Shown: piece after piece, positions 26,440 to 35,700 of the stretch
Position numbering within the stretch: position 1 is the first letter of the stretch
Layout: every line of letters begins with the position of its first letter
From: CAKMZU01 sp965248335
GTDB lineage: Bacteria > Pseudomonadota > Gammaproteobacteria > Pseudomonadales > DT-91
Assembly (NCBI GenBank): GCA_965248335.1
Contig: CBDFIY010000003.1
Coordinates: forward strand, 1,116,001-1,180,000
Reading direction: 5' to 3'
DNA: 64,000 bases
Position numbers and translations under genes: made by a program
The notes under the pieces: generated by a model
Databases searched by the model: none
What the model saw: only the letters and a program-made list of their open reading frames with translations
Told to the model about the DNA's origin: nothing

Positions 26440-28049
26440 CTGTCTCTTTATCACAAATATCCAGCAATTCATAAGTTATCTGGAGCTTATTGATTCTTAA
26501 TCTGTAATAAATTCAATAATTTCGCCCTTAATTTAAACTTTCTCTGTATATGAAGTGTCATACATGACCAAACATACAAAGGTCAGTAAATCATTAACAG
26601 CATACTTGATTCAAAAAAATGGGCAGAAGTAACCTTTGGAGGTGCAGATTTGGGTGATAAAAGACGAACAGATAGGCTGATTCATGTAGCCGCTGAGTTA
26701 TCGGCAAATACAGGATCCTCTTTGGCTAGTTCATGTGCAGATGACTCAGCGGCGCTGCTTGGAGGGTATCGTTTTATTGAAAATAAAGCGGTTAAACCCG
26801 ATGATATTGCTAAATCCGGATTTCAATCAACGGCAGTTTTATCACAAGAATCAAATTTACTGCTGGCTATTGAGGATTCAACAACGCTTAGCTATAAACA
26901 TTCAATTGTTTCGGAATTAGGTGGATTGGGTGGCCCTAAAGATTCAACAGCCAAAGGTTTCTGGGTTCATTCAGTTATGCTTATGGATGCTAATTTGGAG
27001 AGAACTGTTGGTCTGATTGATCAGCAGCGCTGGATAAGACTCGGCAAAAGTGAGTCAGAAAAAGTTTCCCCTAGAAAAAGGCCTTATGAGGAGAAAGAAA
27101 GTTTTAAATGGCAAAAATCCTCAGAGAATATAAGCCAGAGACTAGGTGATCAGATAGCTATAACGATAAGTGTATGTGATCGTGAAGCAGATGTTTTTGA
27201 ATACATCCAATACAAGATTGATAATGGCGAGCGATTTGTTGTCAGGGCATCGCAGAACCGGAGGCTGGTTGATGAAGATAAATGTTTGTTTGATGCGGTA
27301 TTGGAAACGCCTGTAATTGGCGAGTATACGATAAAGATTCCACAGCGAGGGGGAAGAAAAGCGAGAGAAGCCAAGCTCGAAGTAAGAAGTAAACGAGTGA
27401 CAATTCTGCCTCCTCAAAGGCCTGATAGTCAGTTATCCCCCTTGAGTGTTAATGTTGTCATAGCACAGGAAGTGGGTGCTGACTCGGATGAGAAATTATG
27501 CTGGATTCTTTTAACTTCCGAGAATATAGAGACCTTTGAATGCTGCCGTAAAATATTAAGATTTTATGAACTTCGCTGGGGTATAGAAGAATTTCATAAA
27601 GCGTGGAAATCAGGCGCAAAGGTCGAAGAGCAGCGTATGCAAAGTGCCGGCAATATGGAGCGAATAGCTGTTATTTTGATGTTTATAGCAGTAAGGCTAA
27701 TACAGTTACGCGAAGCACTAATGAAGCCTTTCAGTGCAAATTTAGAGAGCGGGCAGAAGGGAAATGAAAACGCAGGAAATGAAAATACACCTGCGAATAA
27801 AGTTGTTTCTGCTGAAGAATGGCAAGTGCTTTGGTTTCTGAAAGAGAAAAAAACATTGCCTGATAAGCCACCAAGCTTACTTTGGTTTTTTCAAACGCTG
27901 GCAAAGCTTGGCGGTTGGTATGATTCTAAGCGAACTGGACGACCTGGATGGTTAGCCATCTGGAAAGGCTGTATGAAATTACAACTAGTCATCGAAGGGT
28001 ACCGCGTAGGCCACCAATTCTATAGCAGGGAGATGTGATAAAGAGACAG
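26440..28049 (+). mobile_element. IS50-like (IS4 family) insertion sequence, complete
   Basis: A 1610-bp element with inverted ends CTGTCTCTTTATCACA, similar to the CTGTCTCTTATACACA ends used by Tn5/IS50. It is flanked by a perfect 9-bp target duplication CCTTCAGGC at 26431-26439 and 28050-28058. Nine base pairs is the Tn5/IS50 duplication size. The duplicated target is the loop and arms of an IS200-type left-end hairpin, so this insertion is the younger event. Confidence 0.95.
26650..28038 (+). CDS. Tn5/IS50-type transposase
   Basis: At least 462 residues closely resembling Tn5 transposase. DDE residues, counted from the TTG at 26650, are in LLAIEDSTTLSYKH (Asp76), SVCDREADVFEY (Asp177) and YELRWGIEEFHKAWK (Glu313, with the YREK pattern). 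Homology continues upstream of this TTG (KKWAEVTFGGADLGDKRR matches the Tn5 N-terminus) without an ordinary start codon in frame. An ATG at 26564 in another frame reads into the run CAAAAAAAT and could join this frame by a -1 shift. The TTG start given is therefore minimal. Confidence 0.9.
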   Translation: MGDKRRTDRLIHVAAELSANTGSSLASSCADDSAALLGGYRFIENKAVKPDDIAKSGFQSTAVLSQESNLLLAIEDSTTLSYKHSIVSELGGLGGPKDSTAKGFWVHSVMLMDANLERTVGLIDQQRWIRLGKSESEKVSPRKRPYEEKESFKWQKSSENISQRLGDQIAITISVCDREADVFEYIQYKIDNGERFVVRASQNRRLVDEDKCLFDAVLETPVIGEYTIKIPQRGGRKAREAKLEVRSKRVTILPPQRPDSQLSPLSVNVVIAQEVGADSDEKLCWILLTSENIETFECCRKILRFYELRWGIEEFHKAWKSGAKVEEQRMQSAGNMERIAVILMFIAVRLIQLREALMKPFSANLESGQKGNENAGNENTPANKVVSAEEWQVLWFLKEKKTLPDKPPSLLWFFQTLAKLGGWYDSKRTGRPGWLAIWKGCMKLQLVIEGYRVGHQFYSREM

Positions 28050-28097
28050 CCTTCAGGCGGGTAGCTTTAAGCTAGCAGTTGCCTTTATGATGCGGGT

Positions 28098-28523
28098 ATG
28101 AAATACCGTTATGGTTCGCACACGAAATATAAGATTGAATATCATTTTGTTTGGGTGACTAAGTATCGCTATCAGGTATTAAAAGGCGATGTTGGACTGA
28201 GAGTTCGTGAGTTAATCAGGCAAACGTGTGAGTATTTAGAAATAGAAATATTGCGCGGCGTGATCAGCAAAGATCATGTACATTTGCTGATATCTGTGCC
28301 ACCGACTTTATCACCAGCAGAGGTAATGAGGAGAATAAAAGGTCGATCATCGACTAAATTGTTTCAGGAGTTTCCACATTTAAAGAAAAGGTATTGGGGA
28401 CAGCATTTTTGGGCGAGAGGTTATTTTTGTGTGACGGCTGGAGAGCTAACTAAAGAGATGATACAGGAGTATCTGGAGCACCACTTTGAACGAAAAGTTG
28501 ATGATAATTTCGATGTTGAATGA
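28098..28523 (+). CDS. tnpA: IS200-type transposase TnpA (Y1 HUH nuclease)
   Basis: A 141-residue single-strand transposase. The HUH metal site is KDHVHLLISV (His60, His62) and the catalytic tyrosine is Tyr125 in MIQEYLEHHF. YHFVWVTKYRYQVL and GQHFWARGYFCVT are family hallmarks. It excises and inserts the element as single-stranded DNA, recognising the hairpins at its ends. The protein is intact, but its left recognition hairpin is destroyed by the IS50-like insertion, so this copy is probably immobile in cis. Confidence 0.93.
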   Translation: MKYRYGSHTKYKIEYHFVWVTKYRYQVLKGDVGLRVRELIRQTCEYLEIEILRGVISKDHVHLLISVPPTLSPAEVMRRIKGRSSTKLFQEFPHLKKRYWGQHFWARGYFCVTAGELTKEMIQEYLEHHFERKVDDNFDVE

Positions 28524-28578
28524 GAGTATTTATTCGGCTTTAGCCGAAAAGCTGGACTTTCAGTCCGCAGTTTTTAAC

Positions 28579-28598
28579 CCACCGTCTTTAGACGGTGG
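28579..28598. repeat. IS200-type right-end hairpin
   Basis: An exact 8-bp stem CCACCGTC/GACGGTGG with loop TTTA, of the kind bound by TnpA at the right end of IS200/IS605 elements. Two smaller hairpins (CGGCTTTAGCCG and GGACTTTCAGTCC, near 28533-28567) precede it. Confidence 0.75.
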
Positions 28599-28620
28599 TT
28601 GTTAAGTTCAAGGTCGTCAA

Positions 28621-28649
28621 TCATTCCAACGAAGGCGGGAATCCCATGA
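28621..28649. repeat. Short inverted repeat (ATTCC...GGAAT)
   Basis: TCATTCC-AACGAAGGC-GGGAATCCCATGA is the small palindrome often found scattered in proteobacterial intergenic DNA. Only this one copy was noticed in the window. It lies just right of the IS200-like element. Confidence 0.35.
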
Positions 28650-28790
28650 TTAAATGACTAGAAAAGCATAAAACTAAATTTGGCAATTGGATTGAGATGA
28701 TGCAATGGGTTGTCTTAATCGTCAGAGCTTTGAGTTTACGGGGAGTGAGGTATGCATCAAGTGCATATTGCTGCGCCGAAAAAGGAGCAG

Positions 28791-29465
28791 TTACTTTGTG
28801 TGTGATCGCCCATACCAGAATAGAGCTGTATCTATATCGCCAAGCTTAAGGTGGCAAAAGCCAATTTTTTTCATGTAAATCCCTATTTGATTTGAGAGAA
28901 ACAAGAGCTTTGTGAGTGATGAGATAGCATCAGAGTAATGCTGGTTGTCAATATGTAAATTAGTGAGATTAATATAGGGTGCCTTTGACCTGGGTTGTAA
29001 CATTGAGGCCATATAGAACGCTTTTTTTGCATCCTTATCTTTTCCTATAGTCCGTAAGGCAATGCCTAAAGTATTATGAAGCTTGTAATGCTTTGGGGAT
29101 ATTTGTATGGCTTTTTTCAGCGTGTTAATGGCTTGAAAGGGACGATTTAATTTTAATAAGGTATCGGCGAGAAGTAGGTGGCTTAATGTATCGCCTTCTT
29201 TTTTTTCAATACATTGTTTGAGGTATCGAATAGCTTTTTCATGATGGTTTTTCTTGAGTGCGATAATGGACTGAGCAAAGTATATATCTTCAATAGTTTT
29301 ACAGTGTTCGAGTATTAAAAGTTTCTGTAGGCTCTCGCTTTTTTCTTGTATGTCTCTACATTTTTCTAATAGCTTTTTTCGACGATCTGCGAAATTATTG
29401 TGTGAGTATGTGGGGAAGGTGAAATACTTGTAAGCGCTTTTTGTTTTCTTATAATCAATTTTCAT
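28791..29465 (-). CDS. TPR-repeat protein
   Basis: A 224-residue protein made mostly of tetratricopeptide-type helical hairpins between about residues 60 and 220. Examples are AQSIIALKKNHHEKAIRYLK, LLADTLLKLNRPFQAINTLK, NTLGIALRTIGKDKDAKKAF, NLTNLHIDNQHYSDAISSL and CHLKLGDIDTALFWYGRS. It has no signal peptide, so it is probably cytoplasmic. TPR scaffolds bind other proteins; the partner is unknown. It is divergent from the phospholipase gene, about 80 bases apart. Confidence 0.7.
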   Translation of the reverse strand: MKIDYKKTKSAYKYFTFPTYSHNNFADRRKKLLEKCRDIQEKSESLQKLLILEHCKTIEDIYFAQSIIALKKNHHEKAIRYLKQCIEKKEGDTLSHLLLADTLLKLNRPFQAINTLKKAIQISPKHYKLHNTLGIALRTIGKDKDAKKAFYMASMLQPRSKAPYINLTNLHIDNQHYSDAISSLTKLLFLSNQIGIYMKKIGFCHLKLGDIDTALFWYGRSHTK

Positions 29466-29545
29466 GATTTCTATATTAATCGTATCGTTTATCTATAGAA
29501 TATAGACTTATCAAAAGAATTAACAACCTGATAATATTGAATTTT

Positions 29546-30436
29546 ATGTTTTCATTTATGATTAAGATAAGTTTTGTATTTTGTTTTGCGTTTTTGTGCT
29601 TATTACACTTTATTTTTTTTGTCAGCCTTCCATGTTGTGGTGGTGAGGCGAATCCTATTCATGAAATGGCAGTTAATGGGGCCGGAAAAATGCCTAACCG
29701 ACTTGTTCCGTATAAAAAGAATTTTCTCTTGCCAGCCTATTTTGTACAGACACCCGATGAAACATTTTACCAGAGCCAGAATCCTAATATTACTTCCATT
29801 AGTCATATCGAGATGAAGTTTCAATTTAGTGTTAAGTATCCCATTTTTATGGATCTTATAGGGGGAAAGAACCAGCTTTATGTGGCTTATTCGCAGGTCT
29901 CTTATTGGCAGGCTTATCAGGATTCGGCATTTTTTAGGGAGTCTGACTACTCACCAGAAGTATTTATGCGTTTCCGCTACGAGCATGAGTTTTTAGGTTG
30001 GCGATTTAGAAAAACGGATATAGGTTTTATTCATGAATCGAATGGCTTGGGAGGGGCGGCAGAAAGAAGTTGGAATCGATTGTTTTTAAGGCAGCGCCTT
30101 GATAGGAATGACTGGCAATTATCTTTTAGCTTGTGGTATCGCATGCCGTGGCTGGCCAGTTTGGGTATTCATGAGTATAACGCAAATATTACGGATTATA
30201 TGGGGCATACTCTCCTCTGCATAAAAAAAATAATGGGAAAGCAGATATTCAGTGTTGAGCTACGAAATCAGTTTGACTCTGGGTTTTCAAAGGGGGCTGA
30301 AATAGTTACTTGGAGCTACCAGTTACGTGACAGTATTAGCGTTTTTGTAGAGGCTTTTAGTGGTTATGGGCAAAGTTTAGGTGAATATAATCATTATACA
30401 AACTCTCTGGGTGTTGGGTTTGGGTTTAGTCATTAA
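29546..30436 (+). CDS. pldA: Outer membrane phospholipase A
   Basis: OMPLA is a 12-strand outer-membrane barrel with phospholipase A1/A2 activity. The 296-residue product has a signal peptide and the catalytic block GFIHESNG...RSWNRL, giving His163, Ser165 and Asn177. Their spacing (2 and 14) equals that of E. coli His142, Ser144 and Asn156. Other family features are YTQ-like VAYSQVSYWQAY, FFRESDYSPEVFMRF and SWNRLFLRQRL. It may serve outer-membrane lipid homeostasis or act on host membranes. I chose the ATG at 29546; TTG 29537 is also in frame. Confidence 0.92.
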   Translation: MFSFMIKISFVFCFAFLCLLHFIFFVSLPCCGGEANPIHEMAVNGAGKMPNRLVPYKKNFLLPAYFVQTPDETFYQSQNPNITSISHIEMKFQFSVKYPIFMDLIGGKNQLYVAYSQVSYWQAYQDSAFFRESDYSPEVFMRFRYEHEFLGWRFRKTDIGFIHESNGLGGAAERSWNRLFLRQRLDRNDWQLSFSLWYRMPWLASLGIHEYNANITDYMGHTLLCIKKIMGKQIFSVELRNQFDSGFSKGAEIVTWSYQLRDSISVFVEAFSGYGQSLGEYNHYTNSLGVGFGFSH

Positions 30437-30760
30437 ATGATTGTATTTTTGCGGCGAATTGTAACCTGTGTGCGTAATGTGGGTGAGATTAAACATCGAC
30501 TGAAGTATCTGATTGTTAACAACCTTAGAATGAAATACTTATTATATTCAAAGAGTAATTATAAATTTATAGCGAATTTACTAGAGGTGATGTGACGTAT
30601 GATGACTTCTCTTTTTTATCAGAGTGGGTATTGCCGTGAGCTTATACATTTACAGGAAAAAAATATTAAATAGGTGTTTATTAAATATTTTAAAAAGTTG
30701 AACTTCCATACTTTTATATATTCTTATGATTTAGTTTTTATAAGAAATAAGTGATATTCG
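30437..30760. other. AT-rich intergenic region
   Basis: These 324 bases are strongly AT-rich and hold no recognisable gene or repeat. They include the 5' flank and presumably the promoter of the large secreted protein gene; no single promoter box stands out. Confidence 0.5.
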
Positions 30761-32668
30761 ATGAGGTTTTTATATTTTTTTGGAAGAAAATACGTTTTTT
30801 TAACGCTTTTTATTTGTTGTTTTTCTTACGCTGAAGCGCCTTTTTTGTCCGTGTTTGGTGGTAGACACGCAGGTTTTGATACTGTAAGAAAGAATGTTTC
30901 GGATCAACAAAGGTTCAATGAAATTATATCTAAAATATTTAATTCAGGTACTAATAAAGGTGGTGTAAGTAATATATTAACACCGCACCTACGCGTATTA
31001 AATGACAAGAGTTTGGGTGGGTTATTACAATATACCCGTGAAACATATATAGATCTTGCTCAAAATCCTAAGGAGCATAAAGAAAAGCTGGGTGCATTAC
31101 TCGAAGCTATCAGTCAACTTGAGAGAGAGGATGATAGGCGCAACGTTAAGGTTGACGAGGATAAGGGATCTAATCAATTCGGTTTGTTGGGTGCTCTAAG
31201 CGCAGTGGGTGATCTGAAGAGTTTGCCTACTAGCCACACTGGTAAAAAATCAAGAACTAATCCTGATAGAAGTGCTGATGATTCGAATAGATTTCAGTCT
31301 GTGACTGCGACTAGGCGGCACTCTCAGAGAAAAGGGGCATCAAAAAAATCCGTTGAGCCGAAGCCTGGGAGTAAATTAGAGGGTAATAGCACTCGTGGGA
31401 ATCTCTCTGGTACACGCAAGGACAGTGATCGAAGAGCACCGTCGCAGGTTTCTAAGAAATCAAGGAATAATACCCGTCAGAGCACCTCTAGTGCGGATGA
31501 TAGTGTTGCAAGGTTGGTTAGTCGAAGAGTGCCGAAGGTATCGCGGTCTTCCTCTAAGGGAAGTTTGATTGATGTCTCGTCTGTGGAGGCCGTCGGTATA
31601 ATAGCTTCAAAATCAGCAGCCGTGGTTGTAAAAACGCCAGCACCTGCGGTGGCACAAAAGCCAGCACCTGCGGTGGTACAGGCGACACCGGAATTACTGG
31701 ATAAAACCAAAATACCACCGCCACCGCCACCGCCACCGGTAGGTAAGGGCAATGTAGCTAAAAAAAGAGGAAATAGAGACGTTAAACTTACTAAAAAAGG
31801 CACGATAAACTCAGCTAGCCTTAAAGATGCACTATCAAAACTTAAGGCAAATAAAAAGGAAAAAAATGAGGCAGTTGACGACCTCAAGAATAAGCCAGAA
31901 AAGGTCATTCCGGCGGTTGATGACCTTGCACAGGCTATTAAAAAAATGACAGATGGTAAGCTCCATCAAATTGAAAATGACTTCGAACATGTAGAGCAAT
32001 ATGTGGAGCCTATAAATCAGCAAGCAAACAAACCCACTGAAAATTTTCTTCAGAAGGCGCTGCGGGATATGAAACTTAGGCATGCACCTTTAGCGGGAGA
32101 AGATGAGTATGAGGAAATTGTTATAAAGCAGAAGCCACTAATATTTCAAGGAATAGATCTAGGTAATCACGCTGATGACTTTCTTAAAAAGGCAATTCTA
32201 AATAGAGGGGTTGCTCTTGCAGGTGATGACGAGAATGACTGGGAGGATGATGTTATTCCGAATGAGGGTGATGACTGGGAGGATATTCTTCCCCCTGTCG
32301 TTGAGGAGCAACAACAACGGGAACCCGAGAAGATAGAAGATGAATGGGTGCGTATCGGTCCCCCTGTCGCTAAGAAACCGGTGCGCCCACTCCCGGCTGT
32401 TGACGAGGAAGAGATACGACAGGCTGTTGACGAGGGAGAGATACGACAGGAGTTGTTAGAAGTTGTTGGTCAAGATCAAGGGATGGAGAATTTGTTCCGT
32501 AGGCTTGATGGAGAACAGCAGCAGGAGCGCCCAATACCCCCTTTGCAGGTTGAAGTAGATGAAGATGCCGTTCTACCACCTGCACAGCCAAATCAAGGGG
32601 GCGTAGTAATAGAGGATAGAGGGAATGGTGTAAAGGCTTATATATTCCCAATACCAGCTAAGAAATAG
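30761..32668 (+). CDS. Secreted disordered protein with WASP-like motif order
   Basis: No family was recognised for this 635-residue protein. It has a signal peptide (1-24), a short helical region (about 40-125) and a long basic Ser/Arg-rich disordered stretch (155-265). Then come PAPAVxQ repeats (292-308), eight consecutive prolines (319-326) and three short WH2-like amphipathic helices followed by basic residues (351-368, 428-442, 473-487). The last two belong to a degenerate repeat ending in LAGEDE / LAGDDE. Acidic-Trp motifs NDWEDD (Trp494), DDWEDI (Trp506) and EDEWVRI (Trp529) follow. The order polyPro, WH2-like, acidic-W matches actin nucleation-promoting factors. Function is inferred, not shown. 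Codon use and AT content resemble the other secreted genes here. Confidence 0.6.
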   Translation: MRFLYFFGRKYVFLTLFICCFSYAEAPFLSVFGGRHAGFDTVRKNVSDQQRFNEIISKIFNSGTNKGGVSNILTPHLRVLNDKSLGGLLQYTRETYIDLAQNPKEHKEKLGALLEAISQLEREDDRRNVKVDEDKGSNQFGLLGALSAVGDLKSLPTSHTGKKSRTNPDRSADDSNRFQSVTATRRHSQRKGASKKSVEPKPGSKLEGNSTRGNLSGTRKDSDRRAPSQVSKKSRNNTRQSTSSADDSVARLVSRRVPKVSRSSSKGSLIDVSSVEAVGIIASKSAAVVVKTPAPAVAQKPAPAVVQATPELLDKTKIPPPPPPPPVGKGNVAKKRGNRDVKLTKKGTINSASLKDALSKLKANKKEKNEAVDDLKNKPEKVIPAVDDLAQAIKKMTDGKLHQIENDFEHVEQYVEPINQQANKPTENFLQKALRDMKLRHAPLAGEDEYEEIVIKQKPLIFQGIDLGNHADDFLKKAILNRGVALAGDDENDWEDDVIPNEGDDWEDILPPVVEEQQQREPEKIEDEWVRIGPPVAKKPVRPLPAVDEEEIRQAVDEGEIRQELLEVVGQDQGMENLFRRLDGEQQQERPIPPLQVEVDEDAVLPPAQPNQGGVVIEDRGNGVKAYIFPIPAKK

Positions 32669-32688
32669 TATTGCTGATAGGTAAGAAG

Positions 32689-32717
32689 CTGCTCAAGCGA
32701 AAGGATTCGCTGGGCAG
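32689..32717. terminator. Hairpin between convergent genes
   Basis: CTGCTCAAGCGAA (32689-32701) pairs with TTCGCTGGGCAG (32706-32717) with one mismatch or bulge. It sits between the WASP-like gene and metH, which converge. T-rich sequence follows on the plus strand, so it is more convincing as the terminator for the secreted protein gene. Confidence 0.6.
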
Positions 32718-32730
32718 TATGTTTATTTAT

Positions 32731-35700
32731 TTACTCATCATAACTTAAGTTAGGGCGAATCCATTTTTCACTCTCTGTGATCGTGGAGCCCTTCCGATCG
32801 GCAAGTGATTCCACTTGATCCTTGTTAACCTTCCCTACTGCAAAATATTTACTCTCTGGGTGAGCGAAATACCAGCCGCTTACGGATGCGGCGGGCAACA
32901 TGGCAAAGTGTTCGCTGAGGGTTACGCCAATTTTGTTCTCAGCATCCAAAAGCGTAAATAAAGTCGCTTTCTCGGAGTGGTCTGGGCACGCCGGGTAGCC
33001 TGGCGCAGGCCGAATACCTTGGTATTTCTCTTTAATCAGCTCCTCATTACTTAATTGTTCATGATCAATGTATCCCCACAGTTCAGTTCTTACACGTTTG
33101 TGCATGTGTTCTGCGAGTGATTCGGCGAGGCGGTCAGCTAAAGCTTTGACCATGATGGCACTGTAATCATCGAGGTTGTTTTCAAAGTCTTTAGCCACTT
33201 TTTCGGCGTTAATACCGGCAGTGACCACAAAGCCGCCGAGATAGTCTTCACCAAGCCCTTTAGGCGTAATGAAATCAGCAAGACTTAATTGGGGTTTATT
33301 GTCGGGTTTTTTAGCTTGCTGGCGAAGATGGTGGCAAGTAGCCATTGCGTTGCCAGATTCATCGTAAAGTTCAATGTCATCATCATTGATTTGGTTAGCA
33401 GGCCAAAATCCAATCACGGCTTTGGCTTCAAGCCATTTTTCGTCAATAATTTTTTTGAGCATGATTTGCGCATTATCAAATAAATCCTTTGCATGTTCGC
33501 CAACGATGTCATCATCAAAAATTTTGGGGTATTTGCCGGCTAACTCCCAAGAGATGAAAAAGGGTGTCCAATCGATGGTATCCACGAGCGCGGCCAAGTC
33601 GATATCATCAACAACACGGGTACCTAAAAAGCTTGGTTTTTTAGGTTGATAGTTTGTCCAGTCGATGGCGAGTTTGTGTTCAATCGCCTGAGAGTAGGGG
33701 AGTATTGGTTTTTTGTTGCGACGATTTTTAGTGCGTTCGCGAACTTTTTCGTATTCTGCGGTAATTTCTTCGCGGTAAGCTGGTTTTAAACTATCTGATA
33801 GTAAGCGTGTAGAAACTGATACCGAGCGTGACGCATCTGGCACATAAACAACCATGTCGTTATCGTACGTGGGGATGATTTTGACGGCTGTGTGTGCTTT
33901 CGATGTTGTTGCGCCACCAATCATTAAGGGGATATGGAAGTCTTGCCGTTGCATCTCTTTCGCAACATGCACCATTTCGTCGAGAGAAGGGGTGATGAGG
34001 CCTGATAAACCGATAATGTCGACATCTTCTTCGCGGGCTTTTTTCAATATGTCTTCGCAGGGAACCATGACGCCCATGTCGATCACTTCGAAGTTGTTGC
34101 ATTGTAAAACAACGCCGACAATGTTTTTGCCTATATCATGCACATCGCCTTTGACGGTTGCCATCAGGATTTTACCTTGGCTTTTGGCTTTCTCGCCTTT
34201 TTGCGCCTCGATATAGGGCATTAAATAAGCCACGGCTTGTTTCATCACGCGCGCGCTTTTGACCACTTGCGGTAAGAACATTTTACCAGAGCCGAAAAGG
34301 TCACCGACCACATTCATGCCATCCATTAGCGGCCCTTCAATCACGTCTAGCGCTCGATCGCTGAGTAAACGGGTTTCTTCGGTGTCTTCGACAATATAAG
34401 CCGTAATACCTTTGACGAGCGCATGGCTTAATCGTTCTTTGACAGGAAGTTGACGCCACGCTTCATCTTGAGTGTCTTGTGCTTGCTTGCCGTCACCGCG
34501 ATATTTTTCTGCGATGTCGAGTAAGTTGTCCGTACCCTGATCATGCTTGTTGAGGATAACATCTTCGACCGCATCCTTAAGCGCCTTAGGGAGGTCGTCA
34601 TAAACGGCTAGCTGAGAGGCATTGACGATACCCATGGAGAGGCCATTCTGAATCGCATAGTATAAAAAGACCGAATGGATTGCTTCTCGAACAGGGTTGT
34701 TGCCCCGAAAGGAAAAGGACACATTACTGACGCCGCCTGAAATCAGTGCATGAGGCAGGTTAGCTTTGATGTATTCGCAGCTATTGATGAAATCGACGGC
34801 ATAATTGTTATGCTCTTCGATACCTGTAGCAACGGCAAAAATGTTGGGATCAAAGATGATGTCTTCAGGGTTAAATCCGATATCGTTGACCAGCATGTTG
34901 TATGAACGTGTACAGATTTCGTTTTTACGCGTTTCTGTATCTGCTTGGCCTGTTTCATCGAAAGCCATCACTACAATAGCTGCACCATAATGCTTGCAAA
35001 GCGTGGCTTTTTCGATGAACTCGGCTTCGCCTTCTTTTAGGCTGATGGAGTTAACAATCGCTTTGCCTTGAACACGCTTCAGGCCTTCTTCAATGATGTC
35101 CCATTTGGATGAGTCGATCATGATGGGCACCTTGGAAATCTCAGGTTCTGAGGCGATCAGGTTTAAAAATTTGATCATCGCACTTTTGGAATCGAGCATA
35201 CCCTCATCCATATTGATATCGATGACTTGCGCACCGTTTTCAACTTGATCACGGGCGACTTGCAGCGCGGTGTCGTAGTCTTCTTCAAGGATGAGACGTT
35301 TGAATTTAGCAGAGCCGGTAATATTGCAGCGCTCGCCAACGTTAACGAAAAGAGACTCTTTGGTGATGTTGAAGGCTTCGAGCCCACTTAAGCGACACGC
35401 TTTTTCACTCACCCGCACCTTTCGCGGTTTTTTATCTTTTACGGCTTGGTAGATAGCGGCAATATGTTCAGGTGTCGTGCCGCAGCAGCCGCCCGCAAGG
35501 TTCAAGAATCCTTGTTCGGCAAAGCCTGATAATTGTGAGCCAAGTACTTCGGGCGATTCATCATATTGGCCGAATTCGTTAGGCAAGCCTGCATTGAAGT
35601 GGCCGCTAAAGTAACAATCGGCGGCATTGGCTAAGTCTTCGACAAACGGGCGAATCTCATCAAACGCACGGCCACAGTTAGAGCCGACAATGAGGGGGTC

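Larger units (their letters stand above)
26424..28611 (+). mobile_element. IS200/IS605-type element interrupted by an IS50-like element
   Basis: An IS200-like element recognised from its single tnpA (28098-28523), a left-end hairpin and a right-end hairpin. The left hairpin is CCCGCC-TTCA-GGCGGG once the inner element is removed. The right hairpin is CCACCGTC-TTTA-GACGGTGG at 28579-28598, followed by TCAA at 28608-28611. The inner element (26440-28049) splits the left hairpin. Outer limits are approximate because this family makes no target duplication. Confidence 0.75.

Noticed and set aside
28098..28523. TnpA as a RAYT that mobilises the dispersed repeats
   Set aside because: The protein and the hairpins beside it fit an ordinary IS200 element, and those hairpins do not resemble the dispersed repeat ends.
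31477..31908. Minus-strand frame with a glycine run
   Set aside because: The glycine run is the complement of the poly-proline codons of the secreted protein gene; the plus-strand frame has a signal peptide and runs full length.
33854..34216. 120-residue plus-strand frame inside metH
   Set aside because: Opposite strand of the conserved B12-binding domain; a shadow frame.
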